From the NCBI RefSeq assembly GCF_033115175.1, contig NC_084850.1, positions 109,351,939 to 109,415,938 on the forward strand: DNA of 64,000 bases, in the 5' to 3' direction. The DNA is from Lepus europaeus. Lineage: Eukaryota; Chordata; Mammalia; Lagomorpha; Leporidae. The notes below the pieces were generated by a model that made no database searches, was not told where the DNA came from, and saw only the letters and a program-made list of their open reading frames with translations. This document shows, piece after piece, positions 10,378-20,612 of this stretch. Each line of letters begins with the position of its first letter. Position 1 is the stretch's first letter. The translations under genes were made by a program, and so were the position numbers.

Positions 10378-10421
<44 letters not shown>
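10378..10421. repeat. 44-base pure poly-A tract
   Basis: Forty-four uninterrupted A. It reads as A on the plus strand while the SINE directly downstream lies on the minus strand, so it is not that element's tail. The preceding text CTTCTTCTTTCAAAA looks like a retroposon 3' end, but no recognised plus-strand SINE is attached. Confidence 0.95.
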
Positions 10422-10424
<3 letters not shown>

Positions 10425-10458
10425 CTCCTTTTTTCTTTTTATTTGAAAGATAGGGAGA

Positions 10459-10489
<31 letters not shown>

Positions 10490-10748
10490 CACACTTTCAT
10501 CTGCCGCTTCACACCCCAAATACTCATATAGCCAGGGCTGGGCAAGGTTGAATTCAGGAGGCAAAAGCTCAGTGTTAGGTGGATCCCACTTTGGTGGCAG
10601 GGAGCCCAGGACTTGAGCCATCATCTGTTGCCACCCAGGATGTGTATTAACAGGAGGCTGGATGGGAGGTAGAGCAGCTGGGACTTGAACCCAGGTACTC
10701 AGCTATGGGATGCAGGCACCCCAAGTGGCCACAGTACAGCTCCCAGTC
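10425..10748 (-). mobile_element. CSINE, older divergent copy, minus strand
   Basis: Tail TTTTATTTGAAAGATAGGG, (GA)n at about 10453-10489, and diverged body blocks (CAGGACTTGAGCCATCATCT, ACTTGAACCCAGGTACTCAG). It lacks the CCCATATGGG block, so it belongs to an older type. Confidence 0.85.
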
Positions 10749-13144
10749 CTCTAGGGAATCCCCAAACAGGAGCCGCCCCCCAAAAACCCAATCCCGTCTA
10801 AGCGGCACACGCTCATGTGTGTGCGGGTCTTGCGTATGTTGGGGGAGGCTGTTTGTACCCCATCCCCAAGTACTATCAGCTCAAGTACTGACAGGCTGAG
10901 CTCATCACAGACCCAGTGAGGGGCGACCCAGGGCAGGGAACCCAGCCAAACTCTGCCTTCATGCACGGCTGTGGCCAACTTCTTCAACAACTGCCGCTGG
11001 CACCCAACATTGATCCCTTTGGTACTCACCGGTCCAGAACACTCTCTGAGGACATGAAAATCCTGCCCAAGGGCTTGGCTGCCATGTCCCAGGGGGCATC
11101 TGCCAGGCCACCGTGGGTGGGGAAGTAGAGGATGAGTACCCCAGCTTGCCCACCTCCCAAGACGGGAAACAGCAAGAGGCCTGGTGGGGCCGCCCCCAGG
11201 GTCTCACTCTGATACCTACCTTACTGCTTGCCTCCCTGCCCCGCTCCCAAATAAACCCGTCAGCCCCAAATCCTGCTCCTGGGAGAGCCCAAAGACAGCT
11301 TCCCTCGGCCACTGTTCCTTGGGCAAGTGCTTTTGTCTGCCACGGTCAGAGGGGGAGCCCGGGGAGAGGCGCTCGGGATTATTCGTCTGACTGAGAGATG
11401 TGCAGGAGAGATTGCTTGTGCTAGGCTCTAGATCCGGGGCCTGAGGGCCTCAGCACAGGCTAGACTGCAGCAGCAGCGGAGCATTTTCCAGATCTAATCT
11501 TCAAGACGGGAGCCCTGACGCAAGCCCTAAAATTTCCCTGCAAGCTACAGCCCCCGTCTCACCCTGCCCCAGCACACAGGGCAACTTCTCGGTCAATCCA
11601 GGGAGCATCAAGAGTGCTTGGAGACAAAGAGCTCTTCTTTTTGGCTCCCAAAGGTCCCCCATGTGGCCAAGACTCCCCCAAAGCACAGGGACCACTGGGT
11701 TGACCCTGCTCGCACTCCCCATGGACTGCCTAGAATTCTCCAGCCTGGGGGCTGAGCCTGGACCTCCCCTTTGGCAGGTGCTCTTCGCCCTGCCTGGGTC
11801 CAGCTCTGCCTCCTCGGGCCACGCTGCCACCAGGGTGGCAGGGTCTCTGGACACCAGTCTTTTCATTCGCTCCGGCCGCACTGCAGGCCTGCCTACAAAC
11901 TTGCTTGCTTTCAGTATTGTGTTATTCCTCCTCATCGGTATAGCTGACTGATTTCATTCCCAGTGTGTGTGCATGTGCGTGTGTGGTGGGGGAGGGGTTG
12001 TCTGTAAATAAGAAAGAAGTAAATAAAATACCTCAAGCGGGTGGGCCTCGATCCCGTGCGCTCAGGCTGCCAGCCTGGCACCTCCCTGGCCTACGGAGAA
12101 GCAGGGCTGTCTGGAGAGCACAGGTGCAAGGTGAGGGCGTCTCTGAGCCCGTGACCTTGACCTCTAGCCCCTTAGCTGCCTCCTCTGGGTGGCTGGCTAG
12201 TTTTGGTGAGCGCTGGACCGCCCGGGCCACCTCCTGCCTCTCTGCCACGTTCTTGTCTCCATACAGATTCCTCCGCTCTTTGGAAGAGCCGAGGCAGAGG
12301 GAGCAGCTGTGAAAACAAACCCGCGGCTGGGCTGCGGAGTGGAGGGCTGGGGACTGTTTTCTGGGGTCTGCCTGGGCCCACAACCCCCTCGCGGCCACAG
12401 TGGGCGCTCTGGCCCAGACCCAGGACTGGGAGGGTGGCCTCGTCCCTTGAGCGTCGGGGAGTGAGCCAATGAGCCAGCGCTGCCTGCTGCTGTTTCCTCA
12501 CAAAGGCCGTCCTCAGGGGGTGCTCTCAGCCCCCTGATTGACTGTGGCTGTGCCTGGACCGGAGAGAAAATATTTAGAGAAGGGGCGTCTCCTCCCTCCT
12601 GGGCAGCCGCTGCCTCTCCAGGCGCTGGGAGTGGTCCGGGCCTCACTCCCGACACACCCCACCTTTGGGGGGCAGGCGATTGACCCTTGGCTAGGGGCCA
12701 AGCCGCCTGCGGTAGGGGTGTGGATGCCCCTCCCCCCACCCCAGTGGGCGGACCTCCGGGCCGGCTTATTACAGCCCTGATGGTAGTTCCCTCTAAGTCG
12801 TGCACCGTTTGCGCCTCAGAGGTGAGCAAACTGAGAGCCAGATGGCCCCTCAGAGAAGTCTCTCTTCTCCCCTTCTTGCTGGGGGGGGGGGTCCCTCAGC
12901 CTGAGTGGACCCTACGTGGACCCATCAGCCCTCCACTGTGCTGTCAGCACACCCCTCGCTGAGAGGAAGCCCAGGCCCTGGCCGGCCCCAGACCCACGCG
13001 CCCGCAGCCATGGATGCTGGTGGCCCCCAGGCGACACCTCTGCAGCAGCCAGTCCTTGGGGGTGGCCTGCCCCCAGAGGGTCTGCTCCTGGCCCAGCAGC
13101 TCTTGGCAGCTGCGTTGAGAGCTGGCGGCTTGCAGCAGGGCCTT
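10749..13144. other. SINE-free GC-rich unique DNA, no gene recognised
   Basis: Longest part of a 5.4-kb SINE-free interval. Frames on both strands (for example 12197-12829 minus, 11661-11951 plus) are Pro/Gly/Ser/Arg-rich, overlap in antisense and show no domain. A G tract (11 G) lies at 12881-12891. Around 11225-11300 the text TGCCCCGCTCCCAAATAAAC followed by CTGGGAGAGCCCAAAGAC weakly resembles the 3' end of an ERVL-type LTR. GATTGACTGTGG and GAGAAAATATTTAGAG near 12535-12585 stand out as AT-richer. Confidence 0.4.
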
Positions 13145-13262
13145 CCGCAGGGCATGCTGGTGACGTCATTACCCTGACCTTGGCAGTGCTGAGACAGCAG
13201 GACGGTGACGGCCTGGGGGTGTCACCCGGTACCCGGCACTCAGTAGGTGCTCACTAATTATC
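13145..13262 (+). repeat. MIR 3' part, plus strand
   Basis: CGGCACTCAGTAGGTGCTCACTAATTATC matches the MIR end. The preceding CCTGACCTTGGCAGTGC may be the core, but is weak. Confidence 0.5.
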
Positions 13263-13680
13263 TACGGGGTAACAGCCACAGGTCTCCCTGGGAAGTGCGC
13301 CCTGTTTCCCAGTTGCCAAGGGAGGGCTTGAGAGAGATTCTGTCATTTGACATGGAGCATGGGGGATGGGGGCTGGCAACTGTGCCTGGTGGTTCCTGGG
13401 TGCCCCCATGTGGGGATGGTGGGAGGGATCCGTGTTGAGGCCCAGCTGGAGGACATCATAGAGTCTTCAAAGGTGGCAGGGCACCAGTGACAACTGGGGG
13501 TGGGGATGGGGGGGATACAGAGCAGGTCGCTGGGGTGAGGGGGCTCAGAATGTGTGTGCCCAGAGATTTGGATCAGGGTTTCTTTAGGCTCACTCTTCAG
13601 CTAGGGAGGGCTGTTCGCATCTCAGCTGTCACCATTCTGGAGTCAGCCAACATCATTCACTCCACTGGAAGCTTCTGGAT
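13263..13680. other. Unique stretch, nothing recognised
   Basis: G-rich DNA between a MIR end and a local duplication. No frame or RNA signal is supported. Confidence 0.4.
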
Positions 13681-13821
13681 GGTCCTGCTTCCTCTCCCTG
13701 CATAAGGTCCCATAAACCCTTGCTTCTGGATGGAGTCCCGTGGTTCACGGGTAGGGAAGTGTGGTGAGGGTGTACCAGGTCCTGCTTCCTCTCCCTGCAT
13801 AAGGTCCCATAAACCCTTGCT
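13681..13821 (+). repeat. Local direct duplication, 44-bp unit, period 97
   Basis: An identical 44-base unit beginning GGTCCTGCTTCCTCTCCCTG occurs at 13681-13724 and 13778-13821. The 12-mer GCTTCTGGATGG is also repeated, at 13671-13682 and 13722-13733. Perfect identity in non-coding DNA implies a recent duplication. Confidence 0.92.
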
Positions 13822-13963
13822 GTCCAAAGTGTGCTCTGAGAACCAGCAACCTCAACAGCCCCAAAGAGCTTGGTAGGAATCAGAATCTTGGGGCCCACCC
13901 CAGACCTGTTGGGTTGGCACCTGCACTCTGCGTGCACATTAAAGTTGGGGAAGCACTGCCATA
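13822..13963 (+). mobile_element. MER5A-like hAT-Charlie MITE
   Basis: CAAAGTGTGCTCTGAGAACC, AGCAACCTCAACAGC, TTGGGGCCCACCCCAGACCT and the closing TGCACATTAAAGTTGGGGAA keep the block order of MER5A, a small non-autonomous hAT element of early eutherians. The terminal inverted repeat is worn. It adjoins the second copy of the local duplication. Confidence 0.85.
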
Positions 13964-15989
13964 AATCCTACTGTTCCACCCTGTATACTTAAGCTCCATC
14001 TTGTAGACAAGAGGGGCTGGCGGTGGAGCTCTGAGGTAGCCTGGGTGTTTGCCTAACAGGGCCTGTGTAGACCAGTGAATGGGTCAGCCAGAGCCAAATG
14101 AGTAAGTGGCATCTCCCTTGGCGCCGCTGATCCGTGAGTCTACCGTGCGCGGTGGAGGGAGTGTGGCTCATAGCTGTTAATGATGGAGGCGGCCTCAGAA
14201 CCCACAGACTTTGCTCTTGACGCTTTGCCACCGTTACTCCAAGCATGCTCCAAGGGCTGGTGCCAGTCCACAGGCCGTCTGGCACCTGTCCTCGGTGAGC
14301 TAAGTACAGATACTGGGAGCAAGTGCTTGGAAAGCTTCAGAGCCGGTGGACAGAGTGTGTGTCTGTCTGAATCCCAATGATCAAAGTCGAGGCTTGCATT
14401 TGGCATGCTGAATGTCTGTTTTTCATTGCATTTGCCTGGCAACTCATTTTTACTGCACTTTGCCCAAGTGTCTGTCTGTGATGAGTTTGAGTTCATTACC
14501 AAACAACCAACCAGGAAGCCTGGTCCTACGTCCCTAGGGGTTCCAAGTCAACAGGAGGGAGACGCTGACCACGAGGGGAGCACCTAAGGCTGGCCCCAGC
14601 CTTGGCAACACGGGTGGGTGCTCAAGCCCTCGGGGCTAGGCTAACTTAGAGGGCATGGACCACCGTCTCGTTGTGTCCCTAAGTTTCCCAAAGGTGGCTC
14701 CAGGAAGTGGCGGGCAGACCTTCCCTGCCGCTCCTGCCGCGTGTCCCAAAGAAGCCCCAGATGCTCGCCAGCCCCCCCACGTGAAGGAGGACACGCTGTT
14801 GGGCGTGAAGAGCTCAGCACCAGAAACGCCTTTCTTCTCTCCCGGCTCCACCTGGCGCATTCTTGTCTGGCAGAGGAACAAGCGATTTCTTTTTATGAGC
14901 CTGCAAACCCTCCAGCCTCCCAGCTGGCCAGACGCCAGGGCCCCGGCCTGACACACAGGCCCACAGCGCTGGTTGCTCTGGATTCTGAAGCGGCTGAGTC
15001 ACCGGGCCTGGGCTGGCCGTCTCCACGAAGGAGTGTGCAGGAAGAAAGCTGCAGGTGCTCCTAGGGGCCGCTGATAGCAATCTGGCCTCCTCCTCCTGCC
15101 ACCGCCATGCCACCGGCCTCTAATCCAGCGAAGCAGGCTGCATGAGTGTGTGGTGGGGGGAGCTGTCCCGTGGTGAGCTGCTGAGCCCCCGGGGAAGAGG
15201 CTTCCATTAGAGTGTCCTGGCCGCGGGCGACCGTTTGTGTGCGTGTCAAGGAGAGTGGGAAAGGGGCCACGGGCAGTAGGCTGGCACGGGGGATGCAGAC
15301 CACTCAGACTCCTTCAGGATGTGTGCTGGCCAGCAGGGCCCCCATGCACCTGCAGGGCTTCGCCATATTAGCCCTGCGGCTGGCCCCCTATTTAAGGAGT
15401 GTGGCGTTGGGGAGGGAGAGGGGGTACAGCTCAACCCCTGCTTGGTGAGGCAGCCTTGCAGCAGGCCCGGGAGGGGTAGCCTCCGGAGAAAGTGTGTTCT
15501 TTTATTCTTTTTGGATGCCCTGGGTTTGGGTTGAAGGGATCTTGGCAAAGGTCTGCTGAGGCCCAGAGAGCCCTTATTCCCTGAGCCGCTGAGGCCAGCC
15601 AAGGGGTGCCAGGCAGTGGGGGACGCTCTGCAATGCAGGTGACGATGCTAACAGGGGGCCACAGCCAGGCTCCCTGCCCTGATGGGCCTCCGGAGCCCAG
15701 CTGAGTCGCAGACACTTTGCTCTGGCCTCCCTGGGATTTCTTGTTGGATTCGTTTCCGGCTCGACTGCAAAGGATGATCGTGGAGCCACGTGGTGGGCAC
15801 CAGGGTGGACGCCGAGCAGCTTTTCTAAGGTGGGAAACCCGCCTTGTGCTCATCTCTGCGAGCACAGCTGTGGCTGTGCCATCCCCCAGTGGGTCCTTGT
15901 GGCTGTCCCCGGCCCTGCTTCTTCTCGGGCTGCTCCTGCTCTCGACACTGCCACCCCACCCAGCTGCCCAAGGACGCCTTTTGAATCTT
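13964..15989. other. Unique DNA; candidate conserved element 14375-14515
   Basis: No gene or repeat is recognised. Frames such as 15431-15865 minus are GC-driven. The block 14375-14515 (ATGATCAAAGTCGAGG, TTGCATTTGGCATGCTGAAT, GCACTTTGCCCAAGTG) is AT-richer, contains no recent repeat and a TCF-like ATCAAAG, and looks like conserved non-coding DNA. That reading is inference and needs alignment. Confidence 0.35.
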
Positions 15990-16175
15990 CACTGAAGGCG
16001 AGTTTGATCTGTCAAATAATTTCAGACTTAGGAAGTTGCAAAAACAGTGCCAAGAGGGCATGCTCAGAGTCTGTTTCTTTCTCCGGCTAAACACATACAC
16101 ACACACATGCTCGTGAGCTCATGGAATTTTCGAGATTAAGTTGCAGGCACCATGCTCCCTGATCTCTAAATGCAG

Positions 16176-16313
16176 GGGGGCCGGCACTATGGCGTAGCGG
16201 GTAAAGCCACCACCTGCAGTGCCGGCATCCCATATGGGCACTGGTTCGAGTCCTGGCTGCCCCACTTCCGATCCAGCTCTCTGCTGTGGCCTGGAAAGCA
16301 GTAGAAGATGGCT
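16176..16313 (+). mobile_element. CSINE 5' fragment inside the L1 tail
   Basis: Head GGGGCCGGCACTATGG, B box GGTTCGAGTCCTGG and body to GCAGTAGAAGATGGC, then abruptly different sequence. The 3' half is lost, so no target duplication can be judged. Confidence 0.92.
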
Positions 16314-16372
16314 CCATCCTGAAGACAACAGCAACAAGCGCATTTGCTCTGAGTTCAGTGGCTTCTCCCGAA

Positions 16373-16733
16373 GCTCCTATGGTGGAGCCTTAACTCCTCT
16401 GTGGGGGCCGTGTGGGGAGGCGGGGCCTAGTGCCGAGTATTCCATCAGTGCCTGTGTACTGTGAGTGGGTTCTCGCTCAGCAAGGATTGGGTGAGTTACC
16501 GCGAGAGCAGGTTGCTAGCAAGCAAGGAGGCTCCTCCTGTTCTGTACACACCCACTTGCCCTTCGACTCTCTGCCATGAGACAAAGCAGCACAGGGCCAT
16601 CACTAGACACCAGCACCGCGCTCTTGGCCTTCCCGGTCTCTGGATCAGTGAGCACGCATGAACCCCTGTTCTTTATAACCCACCTGATCTCAGGAGTTCG
16701 GTTACAGCAACACAAAATGAACCGAGACAACAT
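16373..16733 (+). mobile_element. MaLR solo LTR (MST/THE-like), plus strand
   Basis: Opens near CTCCTATGGTGG, has GAGGCGGGGCCTAGTGCC, GAGTGGGTTCTCGCTCAGC, CTCTCTGCCATGAGAC, then TTCTTTATAACCCACCTGAT, and closes with CAGCAACACAAAATGAACC. These are in the order of a MaLR LTR. No internal retroviral sequence flanks it, so it is a solo LTR. It interrupts the L1 tail, whose next block resumes at ACATTCTCTTAAATAACC. Confidence 0.8.
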
Positions 16734-17175
16734 TCTCTTAAATAACCAGAGTACAGCTTATCAAAATCAGGAAATTAACACTGATACAATACAATTATCT
16801 GATCTGCAGATCTTATTCCAATCTTGTCAGTTGTCCCAGTAATGCACTTTACAACAAAAGAAAAAAAAATATTTGGGTGGTCCAAGATCCAGCTGGAGAT
16901 TGCACCTTGTGTTCAATTGTCGTGTCCCCAGGACCTCCTTCTGGAGACTGCAGGCCTGTTAGTTTGAAGACTGTCCCTTAGTTTGGCTTTGCTGTTGCTC
17001 GTGACTAGATTGCACTGTGCCTGTTTGGCAAGGCACCACCCCACTGATGCATCCTGTCTGCAGTGCAGCGTATCAGAGCCACGTGACCTCCATGTGGCCT
17101 GGGACTGCTGGCGTCCACCTTGACCACCGTTTTCCCCTTTGTAGTGAATAGATATCTTATGAGCAGAGCTATCTT

Positions 17176-17227
17176 TTTTTAAAAAAATGACTTATTTAAA
17201 GAGTGTTGCGGGGGAGAGGGAGGGAGG

Positions 17228-17275
<48 letters not shown>

Positions 17276-17532
17276 CATCTTCCATTTGCTGGTTCACTCC
17301 CCAAATGTCTGCAACAGTCAAGGCTGGGCCAGGCTGTAGCCAGGAGCCCAGAACTCCATCCGGGTCTCACACATCAGTGGCAGGGGCCCAAGTACTTGGG
17401 CCATCTTCTGCTGCCTCCCCAGCCCCATTAGCAGGGAGCTGAAGCATACACAGAGCAGTCAAACTGGTGCTCACTTGGGATGCTGGCATCACAAGTGGTG
17501 GCTTAACCCACTGTGCCACAGTGCTGGCCCCC
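17176..17532 (-). mobile_element. CSINE, full length, 11-bp target duplication
   Basis: Tail at 17176-17200, (GA)n at 17231-17274 and head CACAGTGCTGGCCC near 17530. The flanks AGAGCTATCTT (17165-17175) and AGAGCAATCTT (17533-17543) are a duplication with one mismatch. Confidence 0.93.
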
Positions 17533-17543
17533 AGAGCAATCTT

Positions 17544-18867
17544 GCAAAAAAACAGAAATCCAAGTAGGTCAGTTCCCCTTCCTAACCCCAGCTGTAATCT
17601 CAACTCCCTATTTTGGCGTGTGCAGCCCTGTGTGAGCTGGTGCCTGGTGGGTGCTGCTGTGGGCCTCTATGCACAATGGCCTTCCTAGGCTTTCTAGACC
17701 TCACTAAGTCCATTCCTGTCTCAGGGCCCTCATCGTAGCTGCTCCCCTGCGTGGGATGCTCCATGCAGTAGCCACACACCTGCCGCCTTTGGGTCCTCCA
17801 GAACTCTGCTTCCAGGTCGCCTGAGGGAGCTCCCCAGTCAGTCCACCATGGCACCCTGTCTTGGCTTGCAGCACAGGACTTAATAGCACCTGCCATTTGC
17901 TCATTGTCTCTGTCAGAAGGAGAAAGCGGGGACCGCATGTACCTTGCTCAGGGTTGTGCCTGTGCACAGGACCCCGCCTGCAGGTGTGGAATGAATATTG
18001 ATGGCGACTTTGCTGAGCGAATGCAAGATGAGGGATTGCTTGGTAATGCATCGCAAGCTGGGGTCCTAACCCGAAAGTCTTGGAGTCCTGCCAGACTGTC
18101 TATGGTGGCTGCAGTGTAGCTCTGCTGGGCTCCGGCTCCAACAGGGCAGATGGCAGCAGAGTGGCTAAGGGCTTCCTGCTCAGTGCCCTTAAGGGGGACA
18201 GGGAGGAACCAACAAGATGGCATGACGAGAGGGGGCAGGGCGGCAGAGGCACACCCCCCCCTCCCCGCTTCCTCCTTTCCTGCTTGCCACCATCCCTCCT
18301 CCTTCTTCCCGTGGGGGTGGGGAAGTGAGGGATGGCACATGGCTGCACTCAAGTTGGGAGCACAGAGGTAGCCAGAGAGAAGGCAGCAGAACCTCCAAGC
18401 CAGGAGGCTGATTGCAAGCTGATTGGCTCATTTTGAGCTGGAGGGAGGCTGCCAGGGTACCAGCTTCAGGGACCCAGGTGCAGGCCCTTGTCTCCAGATT
18501 CTGTGTCCCCTCTGCCCTGGCCAGAGGGCTCTCCCAGGTGCCCCTAGCCTCTGCTGCTTGGCAGCAGGACACACAGACACAGACACACACACACACGTGC
18601 AGGGGGAGGAAGGAGCTCCGCTGGGTGTGTTTTTATCCGACTCCAAGGCTGAAATGCTTGACACCCAGGGAGAGACGCAAAGGATAGGGCTTTCTAGAAA
18701 ATGTGCCCTGGGCCAGGCTGCCTGCGGGGGACCCTGTGCAGGACTATGCGGCCAGCGTGCGGCAGGATAAAGCTCTCTCCTGTGCCACCGACCGGAGGTG
18801 ACAGTGGCCTGTGGTCTTGTCTCTTGCCTGCTCTTTCCCTCGTTGTTTCCTTCAGGGAGCATGGTGG
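17544..18867. other. Unique DNA, no gene recognised
   Basis: No repeat except a short (CA)n at 18568-18596. Antiparallel frames (17948-18352 minus, 18189-18596 minus, 18423-18770 plus) are compositional. Confidence 0.42.
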
Positions 18868-19134
18868 TCTAGTCTGGCTACTGTGACAGAAGGCCACGGA
18901 CTCGGTGATGTCAATAAGCGAAATGACAGTCTCGCCGTTCCGGAGGGGACAAGTCCAGGGTGGATGTCCCGGCTCGGCTGCATGCTGCCGAGGCCTCTCT
19001 CCTCGGTTCGCAGGTGGCTGCCTTCTCGCTGTCTCCCGGCACGCCCTTCCTCTGTGCAGGTGCTACCTGCAGGGGAGGTGAGCTCTCTGACATCTCTTCT
19101 CCCTTTTCATCTTTCTTAAAGACTTATTTTGGGG

Positions 19135-19443
19135 GCCGGTGCCGTGGCTTAACAGGCTAATCCTCCGCCTTGTGGCACCGGCACAATCCCGGTCGGGGCG
19201 CCGGATTCTATCCCGGTTGCCCCTCTTCCAGGCCAGCTCTCTGCTATGGCCCGGGAAGGCAGTGGAGGATGGCCCAAGTGCTTGGGCCCTGCACCCGCAT
19301 GGGAGACCAGGAGAAGCACCTGGCTCCTGGCTTCGGATCAGCGAGATGCGCTGGCCACAGCGGCCATTGGAGGGTGAACCAACGGCAAAAAGGAAGACCT
19401 TTCTCTCTGTCTCACTATCTACTCTGCCTGTCAAAAAAAAAAA
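19135..19443 (+). mobile_element. CSINE, young subfamily, first of a four-SINE cluster
   Basis: Young-type head: GTGCCGTGGCTTAACAGGC and TAATCCTCCGCCTTG, a doubled B-box region (TCGGGGCGCCGGATTCTATC) and the tail CTGCCTGTCAAAAAAA. The target text AAAGACTTATTTTGGGG precedes it (19118-19134) and recurs at 19444-19460, where it also forms the head of the next SINE. Confidence 0.95.
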
Positions 19444-19456
19444 AAAGACTTATTTT

Positions 19457-19760
19457 GGGGCCAGCACAGGGGCACAGTGCATAAACCTCTTGCCTGCAGT
19501 GCCAGCATCCCGTACGGGTGCCGGTTTGAGTCCTGGCTGCTCCACTTTCCCATCCGGCTCCCTGCTAGTGCTCCTGGGAAAGCAGTAGAAGATGGCCCAA
19601 GTCCCTGGGCTCCTGCACCCACATAGGGGACTTGGAAGAAGCTCCTGGTTCCTGGCTTCAGATCGGCCCAGCTCCAGCTGTTGTGCCCATTTGGGGAGTG
19701 AACCAGCAGATGGAAGACCTCTCTCTCTATTTCCCTCTCTCTGCTTTCAAATAAATCTAG
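19457..19760 (+). mobile_element. CSINE, full length, second of the cluster
   Basis: Head GGGGCCAGCACAGGGGC, B box GGTTTGAGTCCTGG, (CT)n, tail TTTCAAATAAATC. The following TATGACTTAGTTTA is a worn version of the 5' flank AAGACTTATTTTGG, so this copy arrived before the younger one placed at its 5' edge. Confidence 0.94.
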
Positions 19761-19817
19761 AAATCAAAGTAATTATGACTTAGTTTAGACAGATTTAAAC
19801 ATTTTAATAAGGGATTC

Positions 19818-20470
19818 ATTTTATTTTATTTGAAAGGTTGAGTGGGGCTGGCGCTGTGGCACAACGGGTTAACGCCCTGGCCTGTGGCGCCGGCATCCCA
19901 TATGGGCACCAGTTCTAGTCCCGGTTGCTCCTCTTCCGATCCAGCTCTCTGCTATGGCCTGGGAAAGCAGTAGAGGATGGCCCAAGTCCTTGAGCCCCTG
20001 CACCTGCGTGGGAGACCCGGAGGAAGCTCCTGGCTCCTGGCTTCAGATCAGCGCAGCTCCGGCTGTTGCGGCCATCTGGGGAGTGAATCAGTGGATGGAA
20101 GACCTCTTTCTCTCTCTCTCTACCTCTCTCTGTAACTCTTTCAAATAAATAAAATAATAATAATGAAAAAAAGAAAGGTAGAAAGGTAGAGTTACAGAGA
20201 GAGGGGGAGAGACAGAGAAGGAGAAATTTCTTCCATCCACTGGTTCACTCCTTAAATGCCCGCAATGGCTGGGGCTGAGCCAGGCCGAAGCCAAGAGCCG
20301 GGAACTCCATCTGGGTCTCCCACATGGGTAGCAGGGGCCCAAGTCCTTGGATGCCTTCTGCTTTCAGGCACGTGAGCAGGAAGCTGGATTGGAAGCAGAG
20401 CAGCTGGGACTTGAACCGACGCTCATGGCATCAGAGGATGGCTTAACCCACTGTGCCACCACGCTGGCCC
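19818..20470 (-). mobile_element. CSINE, minus strand, host of a nested SINE
   Basis: The tail text TTTTATTTGAAAGGTTGAGT at about 19824-19843 is cut off and resumes at 20181 with GAAAGGTAGAGTTACAGAG, then runs to the head CACCACGCTGGCCC at 20470. Another SINE of opposite strand fills the gap. The 50 bases before it (19765-19817) are AT-rich and unassigned. Confidence 0.92.
19844..20180 (+). mobile_element. CSINE nested in the tail of a minus-strand CSINE
   Basis: Head GGGGCTGGCGCTGTGGCAC, the classic CCCATATGGGCACC block and tail AAATAAATAAAATAATAATAA. The flanks GAAAGGTTGAGT (19832-19843) and GAAAGGTAGAGT (20181-20192) are a duplication of host-SINE sequence with one mismatch. Confidence 0.95.
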
Positions 20471-20612
20471 TGCGGCCTCTCTTCTTAAAGGGACACTAAT
20501 TCTGTTGGATCTGGGCCCCTCTCTTATGACCTCATTTAACCGTAATTGCCTCTTTAAAGGCGTTTTCTCATGGAGTCCAGTTACACTGGGAGTTTGGGCA
20601 TCGCTAGGGGAA

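Larger units (their letters stand above)
15990..17164. mobile_element. Ancient L1M-type 3' region, split by a SINE and a MaLR LTR
   Basis: Three pieces stay in register with one remembered L1 3'-UTR consensus. 16010-16175: AATTTCAGACTTAGGAAGTT, GCAAAAACAGTGCCAAGAGG, AAGTTGCAGGCACCATGC. 16735-16860: ACATTCTCTTAAATAACCAG, CAGGAAATTAACACTGATAC, GTTGTCCCAGTAATGCAC. 16861-17164: GGTCCAAGATCCAGC, TTGTCGTGTCCCCAGG, GACTGTCCCTTAGTTTGG, AATAGATATCTTATGAG. It has no coding capacity. The orientation relative to the L1 transcript is probably antisense, but I am not certain. Confidence 0.78.
18868..20612 (-). mobile_element. MaLR LTR (MLT1/MST-like), minus strand, split by four SINEs
   Basis: Left piece 18868-19117: TCTGGCTACTGTGACAGAAG, TGGCTGCCTTCTCGCTGTCT, GGTGAGCTCTCTGACATCTC. 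Right piece 20471-20612: CTCTTCTTAAAGGGACACTA, CTTATGACCTCATTTAACCG, CCTCTTTAAAGG, AGTTACACTGGGAG. Together they give the reverse of one MaLR LTR in order. About 1.35 kb of SINE sequence separates them. There is no retroviral internal region. Confidence 0.8.

Noticed and set aside
12197..12829. 210-codon minus-strand frame
   Set aside because: Pro/Gly/Ser/Arg low-complexity reading with plus-strand frames across the same DNA; no homolog recognised.
16176..16260. tRNA-like A and B boxes as a tRNA gene
   Set aside because: They are the tRNA-derived heads of CSINEs; no cloverleaf with intact anticodon and acceptor stem.
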